Shown in pieces: positions 1-9,080 of a DNA stretch of 64,000 nt. The notes below the pieces were generated by a model. It saw only the letters and a list, made by a program, of their open reading frames with translations, did not search any database and had not been told where the DNA came from. The stretch covers positions 1,426,001 to 1,490,000 of the forward strand of contig NZ_CP159253.1 of NCBI RefSeq assembly GCF_040438645.1, given 5' to 3'. A program made the translations under genes and the position numbers. Numbering within the stretch: the stretch's first letter is position 1; every line of letters begins with the position of its first letter. The DNA comes from Mesorhizobium sp. WSM2240 (lineage in GTDB: Bacteria > Pseudomonadota > Alphaproteobacteria > Rhizobiales > Rhizobiaceae).

Positions 1-786
1 GAGATTCTCGGCGACGAGAAGAACCGCGCGGCGTTCGACCGCGGCGAGATCGACGCCACCGGCAAGCCGCGCTTCCAGGGTTTCGACGGCCATCCGGGTC
101 GTGCGGGCGGAGGCGATCCGTTCGCGGGTTTCCGGCGGCAGCAGGGGCCTGGCGGCACGCGCTTCGAGTTCAGGTCCAGCGCGCCGGGCGGCGATCCATT
201 CGCCGGCGCCGACATATTCTCGGAACTCTTCGGCGAGGCCTTTTCGCAGCGGCCGGGCGCCGGCCCCGGCGCTGGGATGGGCGCCGGCATGAGGCGGCAG
301 GCGGGCGATCTCAACGCCACGCTCGACATATCGATCGAGGAGGCGGCGACCGCGGCCAAGGTCAATGCGATGTTCCCCGACGGGCGCAAGCTCGCGGTGA
401 AGCTGCCGCGCTATGTCGAGGATGGCCAGACGATCCGACTCAAGGGGCAGGGCGAGCAGGGTCCGGGCGAGCCGGGCGATGCGCTCGTGAAGATCCGCTT
501 CCGCCGCCATCCGCGCTACCGCGTCGAGGGCCGCGACCTGCATGCCGATCTGCCGGTTTCGCTGGAGGATGCGGTGCTCGGCGCAAAAGTGCCGGTCGAG
601 ACGCCGACTGGCCGTCTGTCGGTCAGCGTGCCGGCCTGGTCGAGTTCGGACAAGGTTCTGCGGTTGAAGGGCCGCGGCTTGCCGGAAAAGGTCGGCGGCA
701 ATGCCGACCTTTATGCGCATGTCCGGATCATGCTGCCGGAGCGCGGCGATGAGGAACTGGAAGCGCTGATGAGGAAGCGGCAGTAA
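1..786 (+). CDS. DnaJ-like co-chaperone, C-terminal part (5' end outside window)
   Basis: The reading frame is open from base 1, so the start and most of the J domain lie upstream. Visible first is the end of a J domain ([16 protein letters not shown]), then a Gly/Phe-rich linker with repeated GGDPFAG-type motifs, then two DnaJ C-terminal beta domains from about base 300. There is no zinc-finger repeat (CxxCxGxG) between linker and C-terminal domains, which points to a CbpA-like (type II) J protein rather than canonical DnaJ. Such proteins deliver unfolded clients to DnaK in the cytoplasm. The frame ends at TAA 784-786. Confidence 0.85.
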   Translation, partial: EILGDEKNRAAFDRGEIDATGKPRFQGFDGHPGRAGGGDPFAGFRRQQGPGGTRFEFRSSAPGGDPFAGADIFSELFGEAFSQRPGAGPGAGMGAGMRRQAGDLNATLDISIEEAATAAKVNAMFPDGRKLAVKLPRYVEDGQTIRLKGQGEQGPGEPGDALVKIRFRRHPRYRVEGRDLHADLPVSLEDAVLGAKVPVETPTGRLSVSVPAWSSSDKVLRLKGRGLPEKVGGNADLYAHVRIMLPERGDEELEALMRKRQ

Positions 787-956
787 AAGGCATCGGGGCG
801 GCGCCCGCCGCGTCTGCTTTCGCCCTTTCCGGAGCCGGCGCCCGCAGGAATAGCGCGAATATCTCGCGCTCAAGCTGCGCACTGCTCAATGGCAGAACCA
901 AACGCTCGCGGGAAAGTTAGCTGAGTCACTGCTGATGAAGCGGAGATGTGACCGCC

Positions 957-1613
957 ATGCCGGAACTCGCCACCTATCTCGCTCCTCGGGGCGGTGCTTG
1001 CCTATCAGTTGTCCGGGCCGGGCCCGACATGCTGCTCGTCATGAGCCGCGGCGTCGGACAGGGGTGGCGCGTGGCGCTTTCGACAGCGCTCGGCTGCGTC
1101 GCGGCCGGAGTGATCCAGATTCCGCTGCTCGCGCTCGGCATTGCCTCCCTTGTCGCTTCGTCGCCCGTCGCCTACGAGATCCTGCGCTGGGCGGGGGCCG
1201 GCTACCTGATCTATCTCGGGATAGGCCTCTTGCTTCCGCGCCGGAATGCGGCAGGCGTGGAGAGCATGGTGGGCACGACGCCCGACGTGACATGGAGCGC
1301 GGCATTCCGGCAGGGCATGGTCTGTAATCTGACCAACCCCACCGTGCTGACTTTCATGCTGGCCATCCTGCCGCAGTTCGTAGATCCCTCGTCGGGTCCG
1401 GCTGGAGTGCAACTGCTGGTATTTGGAGCCACGATGAAGGGCACGGGCCTGCTGACCCTCGGATCGGTGGCTCTGGCCTCGGGTGCGGTAGGCGGTTGGC
1501 TCTCGCGCCACAGCGGGTTGCTACTATGGCAGGAGCGTTTCGCGGGCGTCGTGATGATCGCTCTCGGCCTGCGTCTTCTTTTCGCCGGAGAGGCGCGTCC
1601 GGCATTGCGCTGA
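957..1613 (+). CDS. LysE/RhtB-family amino acid exporter with a scrambled first helix
   Basis: From GPDMLLVMSRG onward the protein matches the LysE/RhtB family of inner-membrane amino acid and metabolite exporters, with several hydrophobic helices to the C-terminus. The ATG at 957 is preferred because CGGAG at 941-945 is suitably spaced; a GTG at 948 is too close to it. Residues coded between about 984 and 1025 (PRGGACLSVVRA) do not look like a membrane helix. The +1 frame over the same bases reads LGAVLAYQLSGPGP, which is the expected family sequence. This suggests two compensating indels. The open frame is intact, but function is doubtful if the lesion is real. Confidence 0.8.
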   Translation: MPELATYLAPRGGACLSVVRAGPDMLLVMSRGVGQGWRVALSTALGCVAAGVIQIPLLALGIASLVASSPVAYEILRWAGAGYLIYLGIGLLLPRRNAAGVESMVGTTPDVTWSAAFRQGMVCNLTNPTVLTFMLAILPQFVDPSSGPAGVQLLVFGATMKGTGLLTLGSVALASGAVGGWLSRHSGLLLWQERFAGVVMIALGLRLLFAGEARPALR

Positions 1614-1735
1614 CGCGGGAATTTCTTAACTGAATGCTAAACCGGTGACAGCAGGGCGGCGTCATCCGAATAGACTTCACAGCGGGGCGTCGGTAGAATC
1701 TTGTCGAAAGCATTTCCCGGAAGGCGCCAATCATA

Positions 1736-3499
1736 ATGGCCACTGAACATATTCGGCGCAGGCTTGCGGCGATTCTGGCAGCCGACGTGGTCGGCTACAG
1801 CCGGCTGATGGAGCGCGACGAGACGGCCACGCACACCACGCTCACCGCGCGGTGGAAGGAGGTTCTGGAGCCGCTCGTCGAGCAGCATCAGGGCCGCGTC
1901 TTCAAGCGGACCGGCGACGGCGTGTTCGTCGAGTTCGGCAGCGCGGTCAATGCGGTGGAATGCGCGGCTGCGTTGCAAGGCGCGATGAACGCGGCCAACG
2001 ACGACATGCCGAAAGACCGGGCGATCGTTCTGCGCGTCGGGGTCAACCTCGGCGACATCATGGTCGACGACAGCGACCTTTTCGGCGACGGCGTCAATAT
2101 CGCCGCGCGCCTCGAGATGCTGGCTGATCCCGGCGGCGTGGCGATATCGGACGGCGTCTACCAGCATGTGCACGGCCGCGTTGGCATCGATTTCGTCGAT
2201 GGCGGGCTTCACGAGGTCAAGAACATCGAGCGCCCCGTGCACATTTGGACCTGGTCGCCGAACGGCCGCGCAAATGCTGTTTCCGAGGCTGTCGCCGAGA
2301 CTCCGCCGCCGCTTCCCGGGAAGCCGTCGATCGCCGTGCTGCCGTTCGACAACATGTCGGGCGACCCGGAGCAGGGCTATTTCGCAGACGGCATCACCGA
2401 GGACATCATCACCGACCTGTCCAAAGTTTCGGGCCTGTTCGTGATCGCCCGCAATTCGTCCTTCGCCTACAAGGGCAAGGCGCCGGACATCCGCAAGGTG
2501 AGCCGCGAACTGGGTGTCCGTTACGTGCTGGAAGGCAGCGTGCGCAGGGCCGCCAATCGCATCCGGATTAACGCCCAGATGATCGACGGCACGACCGGCG
2601 GCCATCTTTGGGCCGAGCGCTACGACCGAGGCATCGAGGACATATTCGCGGTGCAGGACGAGGTTACCCGCACCATCGTCAGCGCGCTCAGGGTGAAGCT
2701 GACGCCCAGCGAGGAGACGCGGCGCGAGGGCCGCGCCAAGGTCGATCCCGAGGCGTACGACCTGCTCGTCCGCTCCCGTGAGACCATGCTGCAGCTCAGC
2801 GCCCAGGCGTCCAGGGAAGCGCGCGGCATGCTGGAGCGCGTCGTTGCCATCGATCCGCATCTGGCGGCCGCCTATGCCCGGCTTTCGATCATCGCTTTCG
2901 CCGAATTCGTCAACCAGTGGAATGATGCCACGCCGGAAAATCTCACACAGGCGATGGACCTGGCGAGGAAGGCGATCGAGATCGACGATACGGAGGCGCA
3001 GGCCCATATCTCGCTGGCCCTCGCCCTTGCCTGGATGCGGCGCCTGGACGAGGCGGAAAGCCACGCGGAGCGGGCGGTGGCGCTCGACCCGAACTCGGCC
3101 GACGCCTATACGTCGCTTGGCACCGTAAGGGATTATCAGGGAAAGCACGAAGACGCCGTGGCGCTTTATACACGGGCCCACCGGCTCGACCCGCAATTCG
3201 ACATGTCGCTGCATTTCCTTGGGCGGGCGCTGTTGACGCTCGGGCGCTTCGACGAGGCGGAGATCGCTTTCAAGAGACGGCTGACGCTTGCCCCGCGCTC
3301 CGACATGACGCGTTTCTATCTCGCCTGCCTCTACGGCCGAACCGGCCGTCACGAGGAGGCGCGGCGCTATTGGCAGGAGACGCTGGACGTCAATCCGAGC
3401 TTTTCCGTCGGCCACCTGAAGCAGATCCTGCCCTACCGGGACCCGGATACGCTCGACCGGCTGGTGGCCGGACTCCGCGAGGCCGGGATTTCGGTCTGA
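1736..3499 (+). CDS. class III nucleotidyl cyclase - TolB-like - TPR protein
   Basis: 587 residues. Residues 1-180 are a class III adenylate/guanylate cyclase domain. The metal aspartates are D17 (ADVVGYSR) and D61 (TGDGVFVEF), Lys57 sits in the purine-binding position, and the transition-state Asn121 and Arg125 lie in GDGVNIAARLE, so the catalytic set looks complete. Residues about 195-310 resemble the TolB N-terminal-like domain (SIAVLPFDNMSGDPEQ), and about 340-570 hold TPR repeats. This architecture is common in Mesorhizobium and Bradyrhizobium. Product cAMP is inferred; the signal sensed is unknown. No membrane segment is evident, so it is probably cytoplasmic. It stands alone on its strand with a 74-bp gap to fabI. 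Confidence 0.85.
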   Translation: MATEHIRRRLAAILAADVVGYSRLMERDETATHTTLTARWKEVLEPLVEQHQGRVFKRTGDGVFVEFGSAVNAVECAAALQGAMNAANDDMPKDRAIVLRVGVNLGDIMVDDSDLFGDGVNIAARLEMLADPGGVAISDGVYQHVHGRVGIDFVDGGLHEVKNIERPVHIWTWSPNGRANAVSEAVAETPPPLPGKPSIAVLPFDNMSGDPEQGYFADGITEDIITDLSKVSGLFVIARNSSFAYKGKAPDIRKVSRELGVRYVLEGSVRRAANRIRINAQMIDGTTGGHLWAERYDRGIEDIFAVQDEVTRTIVSALRVKLTPSEETRREGRAKVDPEAYDLLVRSRETMLQLSAQASREARGMLERVVAIDPHLAAAYARLSIIAFAEFVNQWNDATPENLTQAMDLARKAIEIDDTEAQAHISLALALAWMRRLDEAESHAERAVALDPNSADAYTSLGTVRDYQGKHEDAVALYTRAHRLDPQFDMSLHFLGRALLTLGRFDEAEIAFKRRLTLAPRSDMTRFYLACLYGRTGRHEEARRYWQETLDVNPSFSVGHLKQILPYRDPDTLDRLVAGLREAGISV

Positions 3500-3573
3500 G
3501 CACCATCAAAGCTTGCTGGCTTTGGACGCCTATGCGATAGGGCTGTCCGTATAAAAAACGCGGAGATAGTCAT

Positions 3574-4392
3574 ATGGCGGGTGGACAGGGCCTCATGGCC
3601 GGCAAGCGGGGCCTCATCCTCGGCGTGGCCAACAACCGGTCGATCGCCTGGGGCATAGCGAAGGCCTGCGCCGACCAGGGCGCCGAACTTGCGCTGACAT
3701 ACCAGGGCGACGCCTTTAAGAAGCGGGTCGAACCGCTGGCGACGGAACTCGGCGCCCATATCGTCGGCCATTGCGACGTGACTGACGCCGCGAGCGTCGA
3801 CGCGGTGTTCGACAATGTTGCGAAGCTCTGGGGCAAGCTCGATTTCGTTGTTCACGCCATCGCCTTCTCCGACAAGGAGGAACTTGACGGGCGTTATGTC
3901 GAGACCACGCGCGCCAACTTCCTGCGCACCATGGACATCTCCGTCTATTCTTTCACCGACGTCGCCAAGCGCGCCGAGCCGCTGATGACCGACGGCGGCT
4001 CGCTTTTGACGCTGACCTACTACGGCGCCGAGAAGGTGATGCCGCATTACAACGTCATGGGCGTCGCCAAGGCGGCGCTGGAGGCGAGCGTGCGCTATCT
4101 TGCGGTCGATCTCGGCGGCAAGAATATCCGCGTCAATGCCATCTCGGCGGGCCCGATCAAGACGCTGGCCGCCTCGGGTATCGGCGACTTCCGCTATATC
4201 CTGCGCTGGAACGAATACAACTCGCCGCTCAAGCGCACGGTGACGCCGGAAGAGGTGGGCGATGCGGGCCTGTATTTCCTGTCCGACCTGTCGCGTGCGG
4301 TGACCGGCGAGGTGCACCATGTCGATTCCGGTTATCATGTCGTCGGCATGAAGGCCGTCGACGCGCCGGACATTTCCACCGTCAAGGAGTGA
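3574..4392 (+). CDS. fabI: enoyl-[acyl-carrier-protein] reductase (NADH), FabI
   Basis: 272 residues, the normal FabI length. A short-chain dehydrogenase fold with the FabI-type nucleotide motif GVANNRSIAWG at residues 17-27 and the catalytic Tyr159-x6-Lys166 (YNVMGVAK), with a further Tyr149/150 as in E. coli FabI. It reduces trans-2-enoyl-ACP in the last step of each fatty acid elongation cycle, in the cytoplasm. Start 3574 has GGAG about 8 bases upstream; an internal ATG at 3595 also exists. The phosphatase gene at 4450 follows on the same strand and may be cotranscribed. Confidence 0.95.
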   Translation: MAGGQGLMAGKRGLILGVANNRSIAWGIAKACADQGAELALTYQGDAFKKRVEPLATELGAHIVGHCDVTDAASVDAVFDNVAKLWGKLDFVVHAIAFSDKEELDGRYVETTRANFLRTMDISVYSFTDVAKRAEPLMTDGGSLLTLTYYGAEKVMPHYNVMGVAKAALEASVRYLAVDLGGKNIRVNAISAGPIKTLAASGIGDFRYILRWNEYNSPLKRTVTPEEVGDAGLYFLSDLSRAVTGEVHHVDSGYHVVGMKAVDAPDISTVKE

Positions 4393-4449
4393 CGGCCGGT
4401 CCGCCTGATCTTCCCTGTCCAGATGTCACATCCCAGGTAGTCCGCCGCG

Positions 4450-5037
4450 ATGTTCCCGCTTGTCTATTTCGTGCGCCACGGCCAGACGGACTGGAACAAG
4501 GAGGGGCGGCTGCAGGGTCAGGCCGACACCGACATTACCGAGCTCGGCCGCCGGCAGGCCGACCGCAACGGCCGCAAGCTCGCCGAGCTGATCGGTAGGG
4601 CGGAAGGCTTCGACTTCGTCGCCAGTCCCATGCGCCGCACCTGCGAGACGATGGAGCGCGTTCGCGCCGCGATGGGGCTTCCGCCCGACGACTACCGCAC
4701 CGATGCGCGGTTGGTTGAAGTGCATTTCGGCGACTGGCAGGGGCACACATTCGTCGAGCTCGAATCGCGGCAGCCCGGATCGACCATGGCTAGGTCCAGG
4801 GATAAATGGAACTTCGTGCCGCCCGGCGCGAAGGGCGAAAGCTATCAGATTCTGTTGGAGCGCGTGCGGCCGTGGTTCGAGGCGCTGGAGCGCCCGACGG
4901 TCTGCGTGGCGCATGGCGGGATCATACGCACGGTCTTCAGGATGGTCGAGGACACGCCGGAACGGCAAGCCGCGAGGCTCGACGTTCCCCAGGATCGGGT
5001 GCTCAGGCTGTCGGACGGACGTCTCGACTGGCTTTGA
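4450..5037 (+). CDS. histidine phosphatase (phosphoglycerate mutase-like) family protein
   Basis: 195 residues. The phosphohistidine motif is at the N-terminus (YFVRHGQTDWN, residues 6-16) and the second catalytic His is in VAHGGIIR (about residue 155). The family contains phosphoglycerate mutases, cobalamin and fructose-bisphosphate phosphatases and others. The length and motifs do not fix the substrate. It follows fabI by 57 bases on the same strand, and the DUF1344 gene converges on it with 12 bases between stops. Confidence 0.85.
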   Translation: MFPLVYFVRHGQTDWNKEGRLQGQADTDITELGRRQADRNGRKLAELIGRAEGFDFVASPMRRTCETMERVRAAMGLPPDDYRTDARLVEVHFGDWQGHTFVELESRQPGSTMARSRDKWNFVPPGAKGESYQILLERVRPWFEALERPTVCVAHGGIIRTVFRMVEDTPERQAARLDVPQDRVLRLSDGRLDWL

Positions 5038-5049
5038 GCAGAGTTTCGG

Positions 5050-5298
5050 CTATTCCAACAGCTCCATGTCGGTGATGAGCTTTTCGCCGCTTACCTCGTC
5101 ATAAGCGAGCAGAACGTCCATGCCTTCTTTGAGCGCCGCGACGTCAAATTCGCCCGGCAGCTTGTAGGACTTTCCATCGTCCAGCGTGATCGTCAGGCGT
5201 TCGGTGTCGATGGCCTGGATCGTGCCCTCGGCTTCGGCGGCGAAGGCGGCGGTCGAAAGCATCAGGGAAGCGGCAAAAACGCCAATGAGAGTGCGCAT
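5050..5298 (-). CDS. small secreted DUF1344 protein
   Basis: 82 residues. It starts with a signal peptide (MRTLIGVFAASLMLSTAAFA), followed by a short acidic domain (GTIQAIDTERLTITLDDGKSY) typical of the DUF1344 proteins of rhizobia. These resemble small beta-barrel periplasmic proteins and have no known function. The start at 5298 is chosen because it places the signal peptide at the N-terminus; an upstream in-frame start at 5328 would add a basic stretch. It lies convergent to the phosphatase gene and divergent from aroC. Confidence 0.8.
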   Translation of the reverse strand: MRTLIGVFAASLMLSTAAFAAEAEGTIQAIDTERLTITLDDGKSYKLPGEFDVAALKEGMDVLLAYDEVSGEKLITDMELLE

Positions 5299-5483
5299 TC
5301 TCGTCCTCTTTTTTCTTGCGCTTCGCATCTTTGGGCGTGCGAACGCGGGGGCGGTTCGAAGAGAGCAGCATCAACGAGAATATGTCAAAACTAAAACCGC
5401 TCCGATCACGGTTTGACCACCGCAAAAAACGACAATAGAACGCTGGCGTGAAACCGGCCCGCCGCCGGCGGGGCAATTCTGCG

Positions 5484-6584
5484 ATGTCGCACAACACTTT
5501 CGGCCATCTGTTTCGCGTCACCACCTGGGGCGAGAGCCACGGTCCGGCCCTTGGCTGCGTGGTCGATGGCTGCCCGCCCGGCATCCGCTTCACGCTCGCC
5601 GAAATCCAGGGCGAACTGGACAGGCGCAAGCCCGGCCAGTCGCGTTTCGTCACGCAGCGTCGCGAGCCGGACGAGGTGAAGGTGCTTTCGGGCTTCGTCA
5701 TGGATCCGGACGGCGAAACGATGATTTCGACCGGCACGCCGATCTCGATGATGATCGAGAATGTTGATCAGCGCTCCAAGGATTACGGCGAGATCGCCAG
5801 GCAGTACCGTCCTGGTCATGCCGACTACACCTACGATGCCAAATATGGCGTGCGCGATCATCGCGGGGGTGGCCGCTCCTCGGCTCGCGAAACCGCGGCC
5901 CGCGTCGCCGCTGGCGCGATCGCGCGCAAGATCGTGCCGGGCATGTCCGTCCGCGGCGCTCTGGTCTCCATGGGCGTCAAGGAGATCGACCGCTCGCGCT
6001 GGAACTGGAATTTCGTTCGCGATCCAGAAAACCCGTTCTTCACCCCCGACCCGGACTCGGTGAAGATTTTCGCCGATTACCTCGATGGCGTCCGCAAGGC
6101 AGGCTCCTCGGTCGGCGCGGTCATCGAGATCGTCGCCGAAGGTGTTCCGGCCGGACTTGGCGCGCCTGTTTACGGCAAGCTCGACCAGGACATCGCGTCG
6201 AACCTGATGTCGATCAACGCGGTCAAGGGTGTCGAGATCGGCAATGGCTTCGCGGCCGCCCGCATCACCGGCGAGGAGAACGCTGACGAGATGCGCATGG
6301 GCAATGACGGCAAGCCGGTGTTCCTGTCCAACCATGCCGGCGGCATTCTTGGCGGCATTTCGACCGGCCAGGCGATCGTTGCGCGCTTCGCAGTCAAGCC
6401 GACTTCATCGATTCTTACGCCACGCAAGTCGATCGATACGGACGGCAAGGACGTGGACGTCACGACCAAGGGTCGCCACGACCCCTGTGTAGGCATCCGA
6501 GCCGTGCCGATCGGCGAGGCGATGGTTGCCTGCGCCATCGCCGACCATTATCTGCGGCATCGAGGACAGACGGGAAGAACTTAG
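5484..6584 (+). CDS. aroC: chorismate synthase
   Basis: 366 residues, full length. The N-terminal signature [14 protein letters not shown] (about residues 6-19) and the later [14 protein letters not shown] and [19 protein letters not shown] motifs identify chorismate synthase. The enzyme uses reduced FMN to convert EPSP to chorismate, the last step of the shikimate pathway. The start at 5484 ([10 protein letters not shown]) is chosen over 5448, which would add a basic non-conserved extension. It precedes ribBX on the same strand, separated by an 87-base spacer with repeats. Placing an FMN-dependent enzyme next to a riboflavin gene is common in alphaproteobacteria. Confidence 0.96.
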   Translation: MSHNTFGHLFRVTTWGESHGPALGCVVDGCPPGIRFTLAEIQGELDRRKPGQSRFVTQRREPDEVKVLSGFVMDPDGETMISTGTPISMMIENVDQRSKDYGEIARQYRPGHADYTYDAKYGVRDHRGGGRSSARETAARVAAGAIARKIVPGMSVRGALVSMGVKEIDRSRWNWNFVRDPENPFFTPDPDSVKIFADYLDGVRKAGSSVGAVIEIVAEGVPAGLGAPVYGKLDQDIASNLMSINAVKGVEIGNGFAAARITGEENADEMRMGNDGKPVFLSNHAGGILGGISTGQAIVARFAVKPTSSILTPRKSIDTDGKDVDVTTKGRHDPCVGIRAVPIGEAMVACAIADHYLRHRGQTGRT

Positions 6585-6589
6585 CGAAT

Positions 6590-6649
6590 AGTGAGCAGCG
6601 AATAGCGAGTAGTGATTTCCTCCTATTCTACTCACTATCCCTACTCACT
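6590..6649. repeat. imperfect inverted repeat built from GAATAGYGAG-like units
   Basis: The aroC-ribBX spacer contains degenerate heptad-like units (gcgaata, gtgagca, gcgagta). The left arm at 6590-6612 (AGTGAGCAGCGAATAGCGAG and three more bases) is nearly the reverse complement of 6628-6649, so RNA from either strand could fold into a stem of about 22 pairs with a few mismatches. It is followed at 6651-6668 by gcgagcgaagcgagc. It could be an intergenic mobile repeat or a processing hairpin; no function is assigned. Confidence 0.55.
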
Positions 6650-6671
6650 CAAAGCGAGCGAAGCGAGCATC

Positions 6672-7772
6672 ATGCCTTACGATCAGAAGGAAATCGTCGA
6701 AGCGCTGCGGGCGTTCGAGCGCGGCGAGATCGTTGTCGTCATGGACGATGACGGCCGCGAGAACGAAGGCGATCTGATCGTCGCGGCGGTGCATTGCACG
6801 CCGGAGAAGATGGCCTTCATCGTGCGACACACCTCTGGCATCGTCTGCGCGCCGATGACGCGCGAGGACGCGAGGCGGCTGAACCTGTCGCCCATGGTCG
6901 CCGACAACGATTCAGCCCACACCACCGCCTTCACGGTGAGCGTCGATTTCAAGCACGGCACCACCACAGGCATTTCGGCCGACGACCGCACTCTGACGGT
7001 GCGCAATCTCGCCAACGGCAATGTCGGAGCGTCCGATTTCGTACGTCCCGGCCACATCTTCCCGCTGATCGCGCGTGAGGGCGGGGTGCTGATGCGCTCG
7101 GGACATACCGAGGCAGCGGTCGATCTCTGCAAGCTGGCCGGGCTGCCGCTGGTCGGCGTGATCTCCGAACTGGTCAATGACGACGGCACGGTGATGCGCG
7201 GCCCGCAGGTGCAGGCTTTCGCCGAACAGCATGGGCTGAAGCAGGTTTCGGTTGCCGATCTGATCGCCTACCGCCAGCGCCAGGAGACGCTGGTACAGCG
7301 CGTCGAATGCTCCGACATCGACACGCCCGGCGGCAAAGCCAAGGCCTATACCTACATGCTGCCCTGGGATGTGATGCACCATCTGGCGATCGTCTTCGGC
7401 GACATTCGCGACGGCGAGGAGGTGCCGGTGCGGCTGCATTCTGAAGACGTGGTCACCGACGTTTTCGGCACCGGCATGACCCTGCACGAGATCATGAAGT
7501 CGATGGGCGAACGCAAGCGAGGCGTAATCGTCTATCTGCGCGAGGGCTCTGTCGGCGTCGCCCACCAGCAGCGGGCGCGGCCGCTACCCGGCGAACGCGA
7601 GGACCATGAGGAAGCGCGGCGGCGCGAAAGCGAGTGGCGCGAAATCGGCCTCGGCGCGCAGATACTCAAGGATCTCGGCATTTCCTCGATCAACCTGATC
7701 GCTTCGCGCGAGCGCCACTATGTCGGCCTCGAAGGTTTTGGCATCCGGATCGCCAGGACGGAAATTCTCTAG
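6672..7772 (+). CDS. ribB: 3,4-dihydroxy-2-butanone-4-phosphate synthase with degenerate GTP cyclohydrolase II domain (RibBX type)
   Basis: 366 residues. Residues 1-205 are a complete RibB domain: the acidic loop DDDGRENEGD (25-34), RPGHIFPL and GHTEAAVDLC are present. It converts ribulose 5-phosphate to the four-carbon riboflavin precursor. Residues 206-366 have the GTP cyclohydrolase II fold, but the zinc-binding cysteine region reads SEDVVTDVFGTGMTLHEI with no cysteines, so cyclohydrolase activity is not expected. This matches the hybrid RibBX proteins known in Rhizobiales. The start at 6672 (MPYDQKEIVE) is preferred; an upstream in-frame start lies in the repeat spacer. A perfect hairpin follows the stop. 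Confidence 0.92.
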   Translation: MPYDQKEIVEALRAFERGEIVVVMDDDGRENEGDLIVAAVHCTPEKMAFIVRHTSGIVCAPMTREDARRLNLSPMVADNDSAHTTAFTVSVDFKHGTTTGISADDRTLTVRNLANGNVGASDFVRPGHIFPLIAREGGVLMRSGHTEAAVDLCKLAGLPLVGVISELVNDDGTVMRGPQVQAFAEQHGLKQVSVADLIAYRQRQETLVQRVECSDIDTPGGKAKAYTYMLPWDVMHHLAIVFGDIRDGEEVPVRLHSEDVVTDVFGTGMTLHEIMKSMGERKRGVIVYLREGSVGVAHQQRARPLPGEREDHEEARRRESEWREIGLGAQILKDLGISSINLIASRERHYVGLEGFGIRIARTEIL

Positions 7773-7779
7773 AAAGAAT

Positions 7780-7810
7780 GAGGGCTCCGATCGGTTCGAT
7801 CGGAGCCCTC
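7780..7810. terminator. perfect 14-bp hairpin between convergent ribBX and MFS genes
   Basis: Arms GAGGGCTCCGATCG (7780-7793) and CGATCGGAGCCCTC (7797-7810) pair perfectly around a 3-base loop. It lies between the two convergent stops, so it probably serves both genes. There is no T-run on the plus side, so it may act through RNA stabilisation or Rho rather than as a classic intrinsic terminator. Confidence 0.75.
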
Positions 7811-7823
7811 GACCAAGCCGAAA

Positions 7824-9047
7824 CTACTCGGCGGCCTGCGCCAGGGGTGCGGGCGAAGCCCTGTATCGTTCTCCGGCGAGGGTCTTCTGGCCCAAAAGAA
7901 CAGTCAAAAGGGACACCGTTCCAGCCACGACCGACACCCAGAAGCCGTTCTGCGCGCCGAAATTGTCGACCACCCATCCCGTTGCGAATGCACCGAGCGC
8001 CATGCCGATGCCTATGCCGGTCATCACCCAGGTGATGCCCTCGGTCAGCACCGCTTCCGGCACACGGCGCTCAATCAGGCCGAAGGCGGTTATGAAGGTC
8101 GGCGAGATCGCCACGCCGCTGGCGAAGACGGCGAGAGCCAGCAGCGGCACCGTATTGGCGACCAGCAGCGGCAAGGTCGTCAGCGCGATGACGCCAACGG
8201 CGATGGCGAGTTGGCGCTGCAGCGGCATCGTCAGGTTCAGCGCGCCGACGATCAGCCCTACCACGAACGAGCCGACGGCATAGACGCCGATGACGAGGCT
8301 GGCGGCGCCCGGCTGGCCGAGTTCCTTGGTGATCGCCACCGCGCTGACTTCCGCGGTCGCGAAGATCGCGCCGACGAAGATCAGGGCGAAGGTTATGATC
8401 TGCACGGGCCGCTGCCGGATCGCCGAGCCATTTCCGCTGCCATGTTCCAGTAGCCTCACGCGAGGCTCTGTCGCGCGCTGCGCAATGAACGCCGTCGATC
8501 CGAATGCGAGGAACAGCGTGCTGGCCAGCATTCCCGCCTCAGGAAACAGCGCGACGCTGAGGCCCACCGACAGGGACGCCCCGGCGATGTAGACGAGTTC
8601 GTCCGCCGCCGATTCGAAGGCAAAGGCCGTATTGAGTTCGGGACGGTCGCGGAAAATCTCGGACCAGCGGGCCCGCACTAGGGCCGGAATGCTGGGCATA
8701 GCGGCGGCGAGAAATGCCGATACGAACAGCGTCCACATCGGCCAGTCCTGGTTGGCCGCCACCATCAGCGCCACGAAGGCGAGCACCGAAATCACAGTGG
8801 TGGGCACGACCACCCGGGTCTGGCCAATCCGGTCGACGAGCCGCGAGATCTGTGGTGCAACGACAGCGTTGGTCAGCGCATAGGTTGCGGACACGGCGCC
8901 CGCCAGCCAGTATTCGCCATGGGTCTGCGACAGCATGGCGACGATGCCTATCGGGGCCATGGCCATCGGCATGCGAGCGACGAACCCGGCCGACGCGAAG
9001 CCCTTCGTTCCGGAAGCCTTGAAGATTTCACTGTAGGGATTAGCCAT
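7824..9047 (-). CDS. MFS transporter, probable drug or metabolite efflux pump
   Basis: 407 residues with about 12 hydrophobic helices. The loop after the second helix (ISRLVDRIGQTRV) matches the MFS motif A region. The start at 9047 (MANPYSEIFK) is used because the upstream in-frame start would put the operator region inside the gene. It is divergent from a TetR regulator with three matching palindromes between them, the standard layout of a repressor-controlled efflux pump. The substrate cannot be read from sequence. Confidence 0.85.
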   Translation of the reverse strand: MANPYSEIFKASGTKGFASAGFVARMPMAMAPIGIVAMLSQTHGEYWLAGAVSATYALTNAVVAPQISRLVDRIGQTRVVVPTTVISVLAFVALMVAANQDWPMWTLFVSAFLAAAMPSIPALVRARWSEIFRDRPELNTAFAFESAADELVYIAGASLSVGLSVALFPEAGMLASTLFLAFGSTAFIAQRATEPRVRLLEHGSGNGSAIRQRPVQIITFALIFVGAIFATAEVSAVAITKELGQPGAASLVIGVYAVGSFVVGLIVGALNLTMPLQRQLAIAVGVIALTTLPLLVANTVPLLALAVFASGVAISPTFITAFGLIERRVPEAVLTEGITWVMTGIGIGMALGAFATGWVVDNFGAQNGFWVSVVAGTVSLLTVLLGQKTLAGERYRASPAPLAQAAE

Positions 9048-9080
9048 GGTGGCCTCCTCGATTGCGTGGAGCGCCACTGA

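Noticed and set aside
1637..3415. 592-residue open frame on the minus strand
   Set aside because: It lies entirely opposite the cyclase-TolB-TPR gene, is Arg/His/Gly-rich with no recognisable motif, and is a normal by-product of high GC.
6651..6668. gcgagcgaagcgagc as a CRISPR-like direct repeat
   Set aside because: The units are too short, without spacers of regular length, and there is no cas gene in the window.
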